From contig JAEUHS010000019.1 in the NCBI GenBank assembly GCA_016794035.1, forward strand, positions 126,247-168,628: a stretch of DNA of 42,382 nt, read 5' to 3'. The notes under the pieces are model-generated. The model did not search any database. It was not told the DNA's origin and saw nothing but the letters and a program-made list of their open reading frames with translations. The translations under genes were made by a program, and so were the position numbers. Source of the DNA: Planctomycetota bacterium. Lineage in GTDB: Bacteria; Planctomycetota; UBA1135; UBA2386. Shown here one piece after another: positions 12,768 to 20,898 of this stretch; the stretch's first letter is position 1, and each line of letters starts with the position of its first letter.

Positions 12768-13586
12768 TCAGAACGTCAGCACCAGACCGAACTGGAAGCC
12801 GTCGATGCCGAGGTCGGCGTCGTAGCGGAAGCCGTCGGTGGTGCCCTGCGCCGGGAACTCGCAGTAGCGATAGCCGCCGAAGAACGTCACGTCGCGCAGC
12901 GGCAGCGTGTAGCTGAGCCGCGCCTCGAAGTCCTGCTGCAGGCCGTCGAAGTCGCCACCGAGCGACAGTTCGGGCGACACCGCGTAGTCGAGGTCGAGCG
13001 CGAACTCGCGCCAGCTGACCTGCGCGCGCACGGCCGGGAAGACGACGTCGCCGTCGACGTCGGCGTTCTGTGAGCGTTGCCGGTCGTCGGTGCGCACGCG
13101 CAGGCTCATCGAACGATGCGCGAGCACGCCGCCGGCCGCGAAGCGGAACTTCAGCGGCCGCTCGCGATACTCGGACTCGAAGTCGAACACCGGCTCGAGG
13201 TAGCCGATGCGCAGGTCGTCCATCCTCGCGTTCAGGGTGACGACGTCGGTGGCGAACAGACGGCCGAAGTCGGCGGTCAGCGCGCCCGGCTGCGAGGTGC
13301 CCATGTCGAGCAGGTAGTAGTCGATGCGCAGCCCGCCGAAGCCGTCGCCGACGTCGACGCGGATGCCGAGGTCCTCGTGGTGGTGCTCCTGGCCGAGCGT
13401 GCGCGCCGACTGCGGCGCGTTCTCCTGCAGCGGCCCGTTCGGCACCGGCTGCGACTGCATGCCGAGCTCGCCGCGCAGCTGGTAGACGGCGAGGTACGGT
13501 GACACCAGGATCTGCGGCTCCGCCATCGTCAGCGACGTGCAGGAGGAGCACAGGCACAGGAGGCCGGCGGTGGCAGCGGTGCGCAT
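12768..13586 (-). CDS. Exported beta-barrel-like protein, probable outer membrane
   Basis: 272 residues. MRTAATAGLLCLCSSCTSLTMAEPQ is a signal peptide, possibly of lipoprotein type, though the residue at -3 of the best Cys is not ideal. The rest alternates short amphipathic strands with turns and ends in DLGIDGFQFGLVLTF, whose terminal Phe and alternating hydrophobics resemble a beta-barrel insertion signal. Strand-like stretches such as GLRIDYYLLDMG, LRIGYLEPVFDFESEYRE and DVTFFGGYRYCEF support a small barrel. No family is recognised. ATG 13586 is used because a TAGCCT hexamer sits 7 nt before it; an open frame continues upstream without a signal sequence. Confidence 0.7.
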   Translation of the reverse strand: MRTAATAGLLCLCSSCTSLTMAEPQILVSPYLAVYQLRGELGMQSQPVPNGPLQENAPQSARTLGQEHHHEDLGIRVDVGDGFGGLRIDYYLLDMGTSQPGALTADFGRLFATDVVTLNARMDDLRIGYLEPVFDFESEYRERPLKFRFAAGGVLAHRSMSLRVRTDDRQRSQNADVDGDVVFPAVRAQVSWREFALDLDYAVSPELSLGGDFDGLQQDFEARLSYTLPLRDVTFFGGYRYCEFPAQGTTDGFRYDADLGIDGFQFGLVLTF

Positions 13587-13593
13587 GCGCGGA

Positions 13594-13637
13594 AGGCTAG
13601 CGTGGACGATGGCGCGCGGCTGCACGTTTCGTAGGCT
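13594..13637. promoter_or_regulatory. Divergent near-start -10 hexamers
   Basis: In the 58 bp between two divergent genes, TAGCCT on the minus strand (13599-13594) is 7 nt from the ATG at 13586. TAGGCT on the plus strand (13632-13637) is 7 nt from the ATG at 13645. Neither gene has a Shine-Dalgarno. No clear -35 was found for either. Confidence 0.45.
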
Positions 13638-13644
13638 CTCGCCG

Positions 13645-14349
13645 ATGACCGGCGAGTTCCTCGAACGCGACTTCAAGGCCTACGAAAAGCACCGTCAGGA
13701 CGACCCCGAGTACAACGCGCTGCGGCTCAGCGTGCGCCGCAAGCTCAAGGCCATGGTCGATGCGGTGGTCAAGGAGGCCAAGCCGCTCGGCACCGACCTG
13801 TCGGCGCAGGCCGGCCTGCACCATCCCTACACGTTCAACAGCTACCGCGTGCGCGAGCAACGCGCGTACGCCTGCCGTGGCGCCAAGGAACGCAAGCAGC
13901 TGGCGTCGTTCTTCGGCGACGCGCTCGGCAAGGACGCCGAGACGCACTACATCCAGACCGTGCTGGAGGTGTGCATGGACGACCAGCTGGTCGAGGCCGC
14001 GCTGCGCATCCACCCGCAGGCGTGGTGGGACGGCGAGAACCTGAAGAAGAAGGTGCTGGGCGACCCGGCGCAGATGGACCAGTTCTGCACGCTGCTGAAG
14101 GCGCTACCGGGCGGCTTCAACCTGAAGCTGCACGACTGGAAGAAGGACCACTGGTGCAGCGCCGTGAAGCCCGGCGAGCTGAAGGAGATGTTCCAGCACT
14201 ACACGCCCGGCGAGCACTGGCTGCACGTGCAGCGGCAGCTGCCGAAGGAGGACGCGCTGGCGATGGGGGCGGCGGCGGAGGGGTGGGTGAAGACGTCGCT
14301 GCTGGCGCTGCTGCCGGTGTATCGGTTCACGCTGTGGGATCCGAGCTGA
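13645..14349 (+). CDS. Conserved-looking hypothetical cytoplasmic protein
   Basis: 234 residues, no signal peptide or membrane segment, not recognised. It is mixed charged and aromatic, not low-complexity, and codon use matches the neighbours, so I take it as a real soluble protein. Notable segments are HHPYTFNSYRVREQRAY near 55, ETHYIQTVLEVCMDDQLVEAAL near 99, IHPQAWWDG near 121, and NLKLHDWKKDHWCSAVKPGELKEMF near 160; the His, Trp and Asp clusters could form an active or ligand site. The start at 13645 is fixed by the TAGGCT hexamer 7 nt upstream and by loss of protein-like character before it. Confidence 0.75.
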   Translation: MTGEFLERDFKAYEKHRQDDPEYNALRLSVRRKLKAMVDAVVKEAKPLGTDLSAQAGLHHPYTFNSYRVREQRAYACRGAKERKQLASFFGDALGKDAETHYIQTVLEVCMDDQLVEAALRIHPQAWWDGENLKKKVLGDPAQMDQFCTLLKALPGGFNLKLHDWKKDHWCSAVKPGELKEMFQHYTPGEHWLHVQRQLPKEDALAMGAAAEGWVKTSLLALLPVYRFTLWDPS

Positions 14350-14370
14350 GCGCGGGTCGCACGCGCGCCG

Positions 14371-15336
14371 TCAGTCGGCGAACACCGCGGCGAGCGTCGG
14401 TGCGGTGAGCACGGTGCGCGCGATGCGGTCGAGCTCGGCAGGCGTGCTCTTCCTCAGGCGCTCGATCATGGCCTCGGGCAGCAGCCCGAAGCGCTGTTCG
14501 AGCTGGGTCAGGAGGAGTTTGGTGGTGGCGGCGATGGCGCCCTGCTGCATCAGTTGTTCGGCGGCGGTCATGTACTTGGCTTCCATCGCGGGTTCGAGGT
14601 CGGCGAAGGCGAGGCGCAGGCGCTCTGTCGGCTCGTTGCTGACCGCAGCGGTGTAGGAGACTAACCGATAGGCGATCTCGCGTCCGCCGGGCACGGCGAG
14701 CAGCGCCCGGTAGAGCGTCTGCCAGCTGCGCAGCAGGTTGGCGGTGTCGGCGCGGCGGCGCAGCCACTGCAGGTGCAGCAACGGCAGCAGCGTGCACACC
14801 GACAGCCGCCGCTGGTGCAGCGCGTGTTCGCCCTGTGCGGTCAGGTCGTCGACCGGGAACCAGAACGACGGCTGCTGCGCCGTGAACTCGCTCGGCACGC
14901 CATCGAGATCGAGCAGCGCGCGCAGATCGCGTGGGCTACGCCACGGCCGCGGGCCGTGGTGCAGCACCAGTGGCAGGACCGGCGGCAGGCGCGGCCGCTC
15001 GGGCTCGTCGCGGCGGCAGCGCTGCCAGATGCGCACGACGTCGCGCAGCAGCTGCAGCGCGGTGAAGCGGTCGTCGTCCGCCTTGTGCTCGAGCAGCACG
15101 TAGAGCAGCGTCGCCCGGCCCTGCGCGGTGGCCCTGATCAGCAGGTCCGCCTGCTGACCACGCAGCGCCTCGTCGACGAACGAGCCCTCGACCGCGCGCA
15201 GCGTCGCCCAGTCGATCGCCGCGGTGACGGCGTCGGGCAGCGTGCTGCGCAGCAGTTCGCCGGCGCGCTCGGGGTCGCCGAACACGCCGCGGAACAGGGC
15301 GTCGTGCGGGTGCTGGATGGCGTGCAGTTCGTCCAC
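14371..15336 (-). CDS. Rpn/YhgA-like family putative PD-(D/E)XK nuclease
   Basis: 321 residues. It begins VDELHAIQHPHDALFRGVFG, the typical opening of Rpn (recombination-promoting nuclease, transposase_31) proteins, HD.LFK..F.... The nuclease core follows as Asp64 in QQADLL and E83-x-K85 in YVLLEHKADDD, with QLLRDVVRIWQ and PLVLHHGPRPW after it. The C-terminal third is the helical variable domain. In E. coli, RpnA is a calcium-stimulated DNase that promotes RecA-independent recombination. GTG 15336 is preceded by GGAG at a suitable distance; the open frame further upstream is not family-like. It stands alone: no terminal inverted repeats flank it. Confidence 0.85.
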   Translation of the reverse strand: MDELHAIQHPHDALFRGVFGDPERAGELLRSTLPDAVTAAIDWATLRAVEGSFVDEALRGQQADLLIRATAQGRATLLYVLLEHKADDDRFTALQLLRDVVRIWQRCRRDEPERPRLPPVLPLVLHHGPRPWRSPRDLRALLDLDGVPSEFTAQQPSFWFPVDDLTAQGEHALHQRRLSVCTLLPLLHLQWLRRRADTANLLRSWQTLYRALLAVPGGREIAYRLVSYTAAVSNEPTERLRLAFADLEPAMEAKYMTAAEQLMQQGAIAATTKLLLTQLEQRFGLLPEAMIERLRKSTPAELDRIARTVLTAPTLAAVFAD

Positions 15337-15403
15337 GGTTGGCTCCGTGGAGGAAGTGCGCGATGGGGGGCAGGCGGCCGGCGCGTCTGCCGCCGCCCTC
15401 AAC

Positions 15404-16636
15404 TCACTGCAGCGGATAGGTCGCCTTGACCCACTCGATCCACTTCTCGTCGAACTGCAGCACCGACACGCCGTAGGCATCCTGGATCGCGTCGCGCATC
15501 GCGCCGACCAGATCCGTCTGGTCCGGCGCCCAGGTCTTCGGGTCGACGCGGCCCTTGACCGCGAACAGGAACTTGCGCCACTTCTCGGGGCCCTGCGACA
15601 TCATCCAGTCGACGCGCGACCAGACGGCGACGTGGTCGTTGAACTTGATGTCGCCGAAGTCGCGCCACTTGTAGCTCTCGGCGAAGCTCGCGAACTTGTC
15701 GGGGGTGGCGACCATCGCGCGGCAGTACTGCGCCCACTTCGCCGTCGTCTTCATGTCGGCGATCGAGCCCTCGTTCTGGTCGAAGTCGTTGTACTTGATG
15801 TCGACGCGGCGGGCGACCCAGTGGCCCCAGCCCTCGCGGATCCAGACCGGCAGGTCGTAGCCGTAGAAGCGGAAGCCATCGAGCAGGTTCTGGCTGACGT
15901 TGAACGCCAGCGAGCAGTGCAGCGCGGTGTCGTGCTTGCGCGGGAACTCGCCGGACTCGGTCGCCAGCGTGATCAGCAGCGTGCCGGTCTCCTTGAAGTG
16001 CCAGCGCTGCGGGTGCTTGCTGTCGCGGCCGAGGAAGCCCTTCATGTACTGCTGGAACGGCCCCAGCTTCTCGAACACCAGCACGAGGAACTTGTTCTTC
16101 ATGCCGAGATACGGCCCGTAGCCCATGTAGCGCGCGCCCGGCGTCAGCACGACGTTGTCGGGGTCCGGCGGGAAGTCGGCGTCGGTGACCCCGAACAGCT
16201 CCTGCGTCTCCGCGTACAGCTTCTCCATCCGGTACGCGGTCAGGTGCGCGCGCAGCCACGGATCGAGCGTGCGGGTCTTCGGGTTGATGCCGGGCAGCTT
16301 CTCGGCCAGCTCGGTCAGTTCGCCGCGGATCTTGGTGCGCGTCTCGAGGTCGACCGGGATCGGCCACGCCGGCAGGTTGGTGCCGATGCGGAAGTGCGCG
16401 GTCTCGATCCACAGGATCTGCACGTACTCGATCGCCGCGTCGATGTCGGCGCTGCTGACCGGGTTGTCGGCCTTGTTGCCGAACGGGAACGGCCCGAACG
16501 ACACGTAGCCGGCCTTCTGCATCGCCGCGGGGTCGTTCTTGGTGTACGGGTCGATGCGCCACTTGGGCAGCTTGTCGCCCTGTGCCGGCAGCGCGGCGGC
16601 GCACAGGCCGGCGAGCAGGATCACGAGGGCGCGCAT
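15404..16636 (-). CDS. Exported gluzincin-like protein lacking the HExxH zinc motif
   Basis: 410 residues with signal peptide MRALVILLAGLCAAALPAQG. The layout resembles gluzincin-type (MA clan) peptidases of the DUF1570 type: a strand-rich N-terminal part with IETAHFRIGTN near 77, then the region of the metal helix, then LPVWIREGWGHWV near 262, and a helical tail (AVWSRVDWMMSQGPEKWRKFL, FDEKWIEWVKATYP). Where HExxH is expected the sequence reads H240-C-S-L-A, so the catalytic Glu and second His are gone. I infer a secreted pseudopeptidase, perhaps a binding protein. Codon use is like its neighbours and there is no frameshift. It follows the repeat-type gene at 16681 after 44 bp, on the same strand. 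Confidence 0.75.
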   Translation of the reverse strand: MRALVILLAGLCAAALPAQGDKLPKWRIDPYTKNDPAAMQKAGYVSFGPFPFGNKADNPVSSADIDAAIEYVQILWIETAHFRIGTNLPAWPIPVDLETRTKIRGELTELAEKLPGINPKTRTLDPWLRAHLTAYRMEKLYAETQELFGVTDADFPPDPDNVVLTPGARYMGYGPYLGMKNKFLVLVFEKLGPFQQYMKGFLGRDSKHPQRWHFKETGTLLITLATESGEFPRKHDTALHCSLAFNVSQNLLDGFRFYGYDLPVWIREGWGHWVARRVDIKYNDFDQNEGSIADMKTTAKWAQYCRAMVATPDKFASFAESYKWRDFGDIKFNDHVAVWSRVDWMMSQGPEKWRKFLFAVKGRVDPKTWAPDQTDLVGAMRDAIQDAYGVSVLQFDEKWIEWVKATYPLQ

Positions 16637-16680
16637 GCGCGGTGCAACGACGGCTTCGTGCCTCGGGTTCGTCACGTGTG

Positions 16681-17568
16681 TCACAGCTGCTTCAGCCACT
16701 CCTTCGACATCTCGACGGCCTGGAACACCGACAGGTTCTCCATCGGTGCTTCGCCGTGCAGCACCCGCGCGGTGTTGATCGCCTCCTTCTTCACCGTGTG
16801 GTCGGTGGCCTCGAGGTAGCGGCGCAGCAGCGATGCCTGCTCCTTGGTCGCCAGGTAGCGCAGCAGGCGCAGGCCCGCCATCTGGTCGGCCGGTGGCGCC
16901 GCGGCGATCGTGTCGAACAGCCAGCTGCCGGTGTCGGTGCTGCGCGCGGCCGGCAGCACGGTGGCGACGAGGTCGCCGACGTCCTTCCAGTGCAGCTTGG
17001 TGAAGGCGAGCACCGGCGCCACCGCGTCGCGCTGCCGCAGCGCGAGCGCGCCGAGCTGCGCGTAGAACGCGGTCAGCTCGTCCTTGTCCTTGGCCGTCGC
17101 CTGCAGCACCGGCAGCAGATCGCGATCGGCGAACGCGCACAGACGCCTGATCAGGTAGCGGCGCAGCTCGACGCGCGGCTTCTTGCACTCGCGCGCCATC
17201 AGCGCCGCGTGCCGCCGGTCGAGCATCGAGTCGAACAGCGCGAACAGCTGCGCGTTGACGTTCTCGGCGCGGTCGGCGACCTGCTGGAACAGCAGCGGGG
17301 CCGCGCCGGCGCCGATGGCCTGCAGGTCGCGCGCCGCCGCGGCCTGCAGCTCCGGATCGGCCTTCTTGAACTGGCCGACCAGCGGCAGCACGCGCGCGGT
17401 CTCGGTGTCCTTCAGCGTCGGCCACTCGTCGAGCTTCTTGGGCGGTCCGTCCGGCCCGGGCTCGGTGTCGGTCGGCGCGGGCGCCGGCGGGTCGGCCTGG
17501 GCGGCCGGCATCGAAGTCAGGAACAGCGCGCACGACAGCGCGGCGAACAGGTGCTTGGGTTCGGTCAC
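16681..17568 (-). CDS. Exported alpha-helical, HEAT-like protein
   Basis: 295 residues from GTG 17568, which overlaps the upstream stop (GTGA) and gives a good signal peptide (MTEPKHLFAALSCALFLTSMPAAQA). A Pro/Asp-rich linker (about 26-50) leads into a run of amphipathic helix pairs such as DPELQAAAARDLQAIGAGAAPLLFQQV, RRYLIRRLCAFADRDLLPVLQA and RLLRYLATKEQASLLRRYLE. This looks like HEAT or armadillo-type repeats, which usually bind proteins. No catalytic motif is visible. Its place between a lipoprotein and a peptidase-like protein suggests an envelope assembly or a scaffold. An in-frame ATG upstream (about 17592) would overlap more of the previous gene and spoil the signal peptide. Confidence 0.75.
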   Translation of the reverse strand: MTEPKHLFAALSCALFLTSMPAAQADPPAPAPTDTEPGPDGPPKKLDEWPTLKDTETARVLPLVGQFKKADPELQAAAARDLQAIGAGAAPLLFQQVADRAENVNAQLFALFDSMLDRRHAALMARECKKPRVELRRYLIRRLCAFADRDLLPVLQATAKDKDELTAFYAQLGALALRQRDAVAPVLAFTKLHWKDVGDLVATVLPAARSTDTGSWLFDTIAAAPPADQMAGLRLLRYLATKEQASLLRRYLEATDHTVKKEAINTARVLHGEAPMENLSVFQAVEMSKEWLKQL

Positions 17569-18242
17569 GGCAGTTTCGGCAGTTGCAGCCATGGCGGCAT
17601 GGCCTCGCGGTAGTCCGGGTGCACGTAGGTCACCAGCGTGGCGACGCGCTGCTTCTCCTTGGCGAGCCAGACGCCCCAGTTCTCGGCGTCGTGGGTCATG
17701 AAGCCGACCTGCAGCGCGTCGACGTAGTCGTCGATCATCAGCGCCGACTCGAACAGGTCGAACGCGGCGGCGACGACGTAGCCCGACGGCACCTCGAGCG
17801 GCGGGCTGACGGAGCCGGTGCGCAGCGGCTCGAACAGGAACATCGCCACCGGCAGGCGCGGCTGCAGCCGCGACACGTTGCGGCGCGTGCGTTCCTGCAG
17901 CAGCCGCGACTGGTCGTCCAGTTCGACCGCGTTGGTGGCGACCTCGCACAGGCCGCGGGCCCGCGTCAGCTGCTGCTGCCGCTGCTCGGGGAACGCGCGT
18001 TGGGCCAGGCGCAGCGGCAGCACGTGTTCGTCGAGGATGCGCAGGATCTTCGCCTTGCGGCCGCCCTCGGGCAGGAAGCCGTCGAGGAACGCGACGTAGG
18101 GTTCGACCTCGGCGAGCGAGATCTCGAGGCCGTCGACCACCAGCAGCCAGTCGGTCGCCGCGGGCGCCTCTTCGCCGCAGCCGCCGCAGGCGAGCAGCGC
18201 GGCGAGCATGGCGCAGTGGATGGCGCGTCGGGACGGAGTCAC
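17565..18242 (-). CDS. Lipoprotein with SurA-N-like helical domain
   Basis: 225 residues from GTG 18242: VTPSRRAIHCAMLAALLACGGCGEE, a lipoprotein signal with Cys at the end of the hydrophobic stretch. The following segment, WLLVVDGLEISLAEVEPYVAFLDG, resembles the opening of SurA/PrsA-type chaperone domains (strand, G-x-x-I, then E-V helix), followed by long helices. The parvulin domain is absent. The divergent gene at 19172 does carry a parvulin-like domain, so the two could be partners in outer-membrane or secreted protein folding; that is inference. The stop overlaps the next gene. The open frame upstream of 18242 is antisense-like and lacks a signal. Confidence 0.65.
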   Translation of the reverse strand: MTPSRRAIHCAMLAALLACGGCGEEAPAATDWLLVVDGLEISLAEVEPYVAFLDGFLPEGGRKAKILRILDEHVLPLRLAQRAFPEQRQQQLTRARGLCEVATNAVELDDQSRLLQERTRRNVSRLQPRLPVAMFLFEPLRTGSVSPPLEVPSGYVVAAAFDLFESALMIDDYVDALQVGFMTHDAENWGVWLAKEKQRVATLVTYVHPDYREAMPPWLQLPKLP

Positions 18243-18255
18243 TGGGTGCGGGGGT

Positions 18256-18939
18256 TCACGGGGTGTCGAGGGCGGCCAGGAAGGCGCCCACCGGGCCGGT
18301 GAGGTAGCGGTAGGTCTCGTAGAGTAGCTCCGCCAGCTGCGGTGCGTCACCGACGGCGATCGGACCGGCGAAACTGCCGGTGTTCTCGATCCACACCGAG
18401 CGCGCGTCCTGCGGCCAGGACTCGACGCGCACGTGGAACGTGCCTTTGGCGCCGGCCGGCGGCGGCAGCACCAGCCGCACGCCCAGGGACTGCAGCTGCC
18501 GGCCGAGCGTCTGCCAGGCGTCGTTGCCGGGTGCCACCAGCCGCCGGCTCAGGAACTCGCGGCCGTCGCGGAAGTGCCGCGGCTGGATCAGCGAGCGCAC
18601 GACGAACTGCTGCGCCAGCGACGCGGTGATGCCGAGGGTCTGGAACGACTGCGTGACGACGTTGACCGTCCGCCCGGCGAAATCCTCGACCGAGGTGCCG
18701 CGCAGTTCGTCGCGCAGTATCAGCCGGTCCCAGGTGAACGTCGCCGACGAGACCTGGCCGGGTCCCTGCGGCAGGTTGGTCAGGTGGATGCCGTCCGGCG
18801 CGACCTGGAAGTTCTGGTAGCCGACGGCCGGCTGCCGGTACAGCGAGTTGTGCACGCTCTGCGCCAGATCCGCCCGCAGCTGTTGCGGCGGATAGAGGAT
18901 CTCGGCGGTGAAGGCGATGGTACGCGGGTCGTAGCTCAT
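18256..18939 (-). CDS. Hypothetical cytoplasmic protein
   Basis: 227 residues, unrecognised. It begins MSYDPRTIAFTAEILYPPQQLRADL with no signal peptide. The middle is mixed strand and helix (GIHLTNLPQGPGQVSSATFTW, AGRTVNVVTQSFQTLGITASLAQQFVVRS), ending ELLYETYRYLTGPVGAFLAAL. It is the first gene of the four-gene minus-strand cluster ending at 15404 and is followed by the lipoprotein gene after 13 bp. Its lack of export signal, unlike the next three, hints that it acts on the cytoplasmic side. The hydrophobic C-terminal helix could anchor it. TAGCAT lies 15 nt before the ATG. Confidence 0.65.
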   Translation of the reverse strand: MSYDPRTIAFTAEILYPPQQLRADLAQSVHNSLYRQPAVGYQNFQVAPDGIHLTNLPQGPGQVSSATFTWDRLILRDELRGTSVEDFAGRTVNVVTQSFQTLGITASLAQQFVVRSLIQPRHFRDGREFLSRRLVAPGNDAWQTLGRQLQSLGVRLVLPPPAGAKGTFHVRVESWPQDARSVWIENTGSFAGPIAVGDAPQLAELLYETYRYLTGPVGAFLAALDTP

Positions 18940-19106
18940 GCGGCCAGGCGGCGCATGCTAGCCCGAACGCGGCGCCGGTGTGGTGCCGCAACGACGCAAT
19001 CGCCGGCGACCGCTGCCGGTGTCGGTGCCCGGCGGGTGCCGCGACCCCGGATCCGGACCGGGCCCGATGCGGCCGCGCGGCATTGCGGGAGGAATCCCGG
19101 ACCCGG

Positions 19107-19135
19107 TTCGTTTCGCCCCGCTCGCACGGTAAGCT
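19107..19135 (+). promoter_or_regulatory. Putative promoter of the exported PPIase
   Basis: TTCGTT (19107-19112), 17 bp spacer, TAAGCT (19130-19135). Predicted start near 19142 gives a 30-nt leader to the ATG at 19172 without a Shine-Dalgarno. Just upstream, 19086-19099 forms a small hairpin, CGGGA-GGAA-TCCCG, with a GNRA-type loop. The remainder of the 232 bp divergent spacer (18940-19171) is GC-rich with no gene. Confidence 0.4.
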
Positions 19136-19171
19136 GCCGCGCCCTTTTCCACCTCCGACCACCCGATTCCG

Positions 19172-20770
19172 ATGCATCGCCCAACCCTGCTGGCCGTCGC
19201 GCTGGCGACCCTCGCCGGCCCCCATCTGCTGGCCCAGGACCTCTCCGAGAAGATCAAGGCGCTGCGCCGCGAGGTCGACGACTACAGTCAGACCCTGGTC
19301 GACGAGCGCGCGAAGCTGCTCAGCACGATCAAGGTCAACGGCCGCCAGCTGGATCCGCGCGAGGTCATGCGCGAGGCGGTCTACCTGACCGGCGGCAAGC
19401 TGGTCGAATCGAAGGTGTCGAACTTCTTCATCCTCGAGGAGCTGAAGAAGCAGATCGAGTCGGGCGGGAAGAAGGCGGAGGACTTCCTGGTCACCGACGA
19501 AGAGGTGATGACGCAGCTGGCGCCGATGAAGGCCGACTTCGAGTCGAAGAACCCCGGCGTCGACTTCTGGGAGGTCGTGCGGTCGCAGTACGGGCTCAAC
19601 CAGGAGACGTTCCTCGAGCAGCGCAAGGAAGCGATCCTGTTCGACAAGGTGTTCTTCCCCGGCGCGCCGAAGGACTGGCCCGAGATCACCAAGGAGGCGA
19701 TCAAGGGACAGACGTCGAGCGACCAGGGGCCGCGCTTCCTCGAGCAGCTCGAGAAGGCGACCGACGGGGCCGACGACAAGGGCCAGCCGAAGAAGCTGCC
19801 CGAGTTCTGGGTGTCGATGATGCGCAACTTCGTGCAGAAGGGCCTGCGCAGCTGGAGCGACATCAAGTACGCGTCGCACGGGTTGCCGCCCGAGACCGTG
19901 CTGCAGGTCAACGACCTGACGTGGGGCACCGAAGAGGCGTTCGACTTCGTCAAGAAGGGCCTCTACGCGCAGGACCTCGAGCGCGCCATCCAGGAGGTCG
20001 TGGCCCGCGAGGCGCTGCGGCAGGAGCTGGTCAAGTCCGGCGCCTACCTCAGCGACGAGGAGTTCCTGCGCCGCTACGACGAGTATCGCGCGCCGTTCGA
20101 CTCGACGCCGTTCACGGTCGAGATCATCGCCACGCGCTTCAAGGGCTACCCCTGTCTGGAGGCCTTCCGCGCCCGTTGGCGGCTGGTGGCGTCCTACGGC
20201 GAGATGATCAAGGACGAGATCACCGACGAGAACCTGCAGGCGCACGCCGACAAGTTCGGCGCCTTCTTCGCCGATGGCCAGACCGCGATCGACATCATTC
20301 CGTTCATGGCGCGCAACGTCAAGACGGGCGCCTGGGAGCCGGACGGCATGGCGGGGGCGAAGGAGCGCTGTGAGGCGATGTTCGCCAAGATGGAGCAGGG
20401 CGAGATCACCTTCGACGACGCGCTCGCCAAGCACACCGAGTTCTACGCCAACGACGAGAAGCGCGGTCACCTCGGCCTGCTGCCGCTGAACCAGGTCAAG
20501 CAGCAGCTGCGCGAGAGCGAGTTCACGCAGTTGCTCGACGGCTATTCGCTGGCCGACTACCTGTTCTTCGAGGCGCCGCTCGGCAAGACCGTCGGCCCGC
20601 TGCCCGGCTCCGACGGCTGGCTGCTGGCGCGCGTCAACAACCGCACGCCGCCGCGCAAGCGCATCGACGTCAAGGAAGAGCGCCAACGACAGCTGGTGCG
20701 CGAGGACTACGTCACGCGCCGCTTCTTCGTCTGGGCGAACGACGTCCTGTCGCGCGTCAAGCTCGACTGA
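19172..20770 (+). CDS. Exported parvulin-type peptidyl-prolyl isomerase (SurA/PpiC-like)
   Basis: 532 residues. Signal peptide MHRPTLLAVALATLAGPHLLAQ, cleaved before DLSEK. It has a long helical N-terminal chaperone-like region (about 25-330) with two SurA-N-like units (VNGRQLDPREVMREAVYLTGGKLVES; EFLRRYDEYRAPFD). A divergent parvulin-like segment lies about 375-505: IDIIPFMARNV, CEAMFAKMEQGEITFDDALAKH, RGHLGLLPLNQV, GKTVGPLPGSDGWLLARV. The C-terminal helix resembles SurA's. The active-site residues are hard to assign, so isomerase activity is uncertain. It probably acts as a periplasmic folding factor. It diverges from the 18939-15404 cluster. Confidence 0.78.
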   Translation: MHRPTLLAVALATLAGPHLLAQDLSEKIKALRREVDDYSQTLVDERAKLLSTIKVNGRQLDPREVMREAVYLTGGKLVESKVSNFFILEELKKQIESGGKKAEDFLVTDEEVMTQLAPMKADFESKNPGVDFWEVVRSQYGLNQETFLEQRKEAILFDKVFFPGAPKDWPEITKEAIKGQTSSDQGPRFLEQLEKATDGADDKGQPKKLPEFWVSMMRNFVQKGLRSWSDIKYASHGLPPETVLQVNDLTWGTEEAFDFVKKGLYAQDLERAIQEVVAREALRQELVKSGAYLSDEEFLRRYDEYRAPFDSTPFTVEIIATRFKGYPCLEAFRARWRLVASYGEMIKDEITDENLQAHADKFGAFFADGQTAIDIIPFMARNVKTGAWEPDGMAGAKERCEAMFAKMEQGEITFDDALAKHTEFYANDEKRGHLGLLPLNQVKQQLRESEFTQLLDGYSLADYLFFEAPLGKTVGPLPGSDGWLLARVNNRTPPRKRIDVKEERQRQLVREDYVTRRFFVWANDVLSRVKLD

Positions 20771-20791
20771 GCGCCGGCCATCGCCCGGCGC
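20771..20791 (+). terminator. Hairpin directly after the PPIase stop codon
   Basis: GCGCCGG (20771-20777), loop CCATCGC, CCGGCGC (20785-20791): a perfect 7-bp GC stem beginning the base after the stop. No T-tract follows, so it is either a high-GC terminator variant or an mRNA-stabilising 3' hairpin. Confidence 0.45.
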
Positions 20792-20885
20792 CGACGCGGC
20801 GGCGCCGGTGAGACGGCTGCTGCCGCGCGCGGGCGCGCCGCCGCATCTGCGGGCAAATGCGCCGCCGCCGCGGGACGCCGGTGAG

Positions 20886-20891
20886 TAGCAT
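20886..20891 (+). promoter_or_regulatory. Putative -10 hexamer (TAGCAT) of the ABC exporter
   Basis: TAGCAT ends 7 nt before the GTG at 20899, matching the near-start pattern elsewhere. If this is the -10, the in-frame GTG at 20881 lies upstream of transcription and cannot be the start. No -35 of quality is seen. Confidence 0.45.
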
Positions 20892-20898
20892 CCCGCCC

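Noticed and set aside
14371..15336. Insertion sequence, because the family is also called putative transposase
   Set aside because: No terminal inverted repeats, target duplication or second transposition gene; Rpn proteins are stand-alone nucleases.
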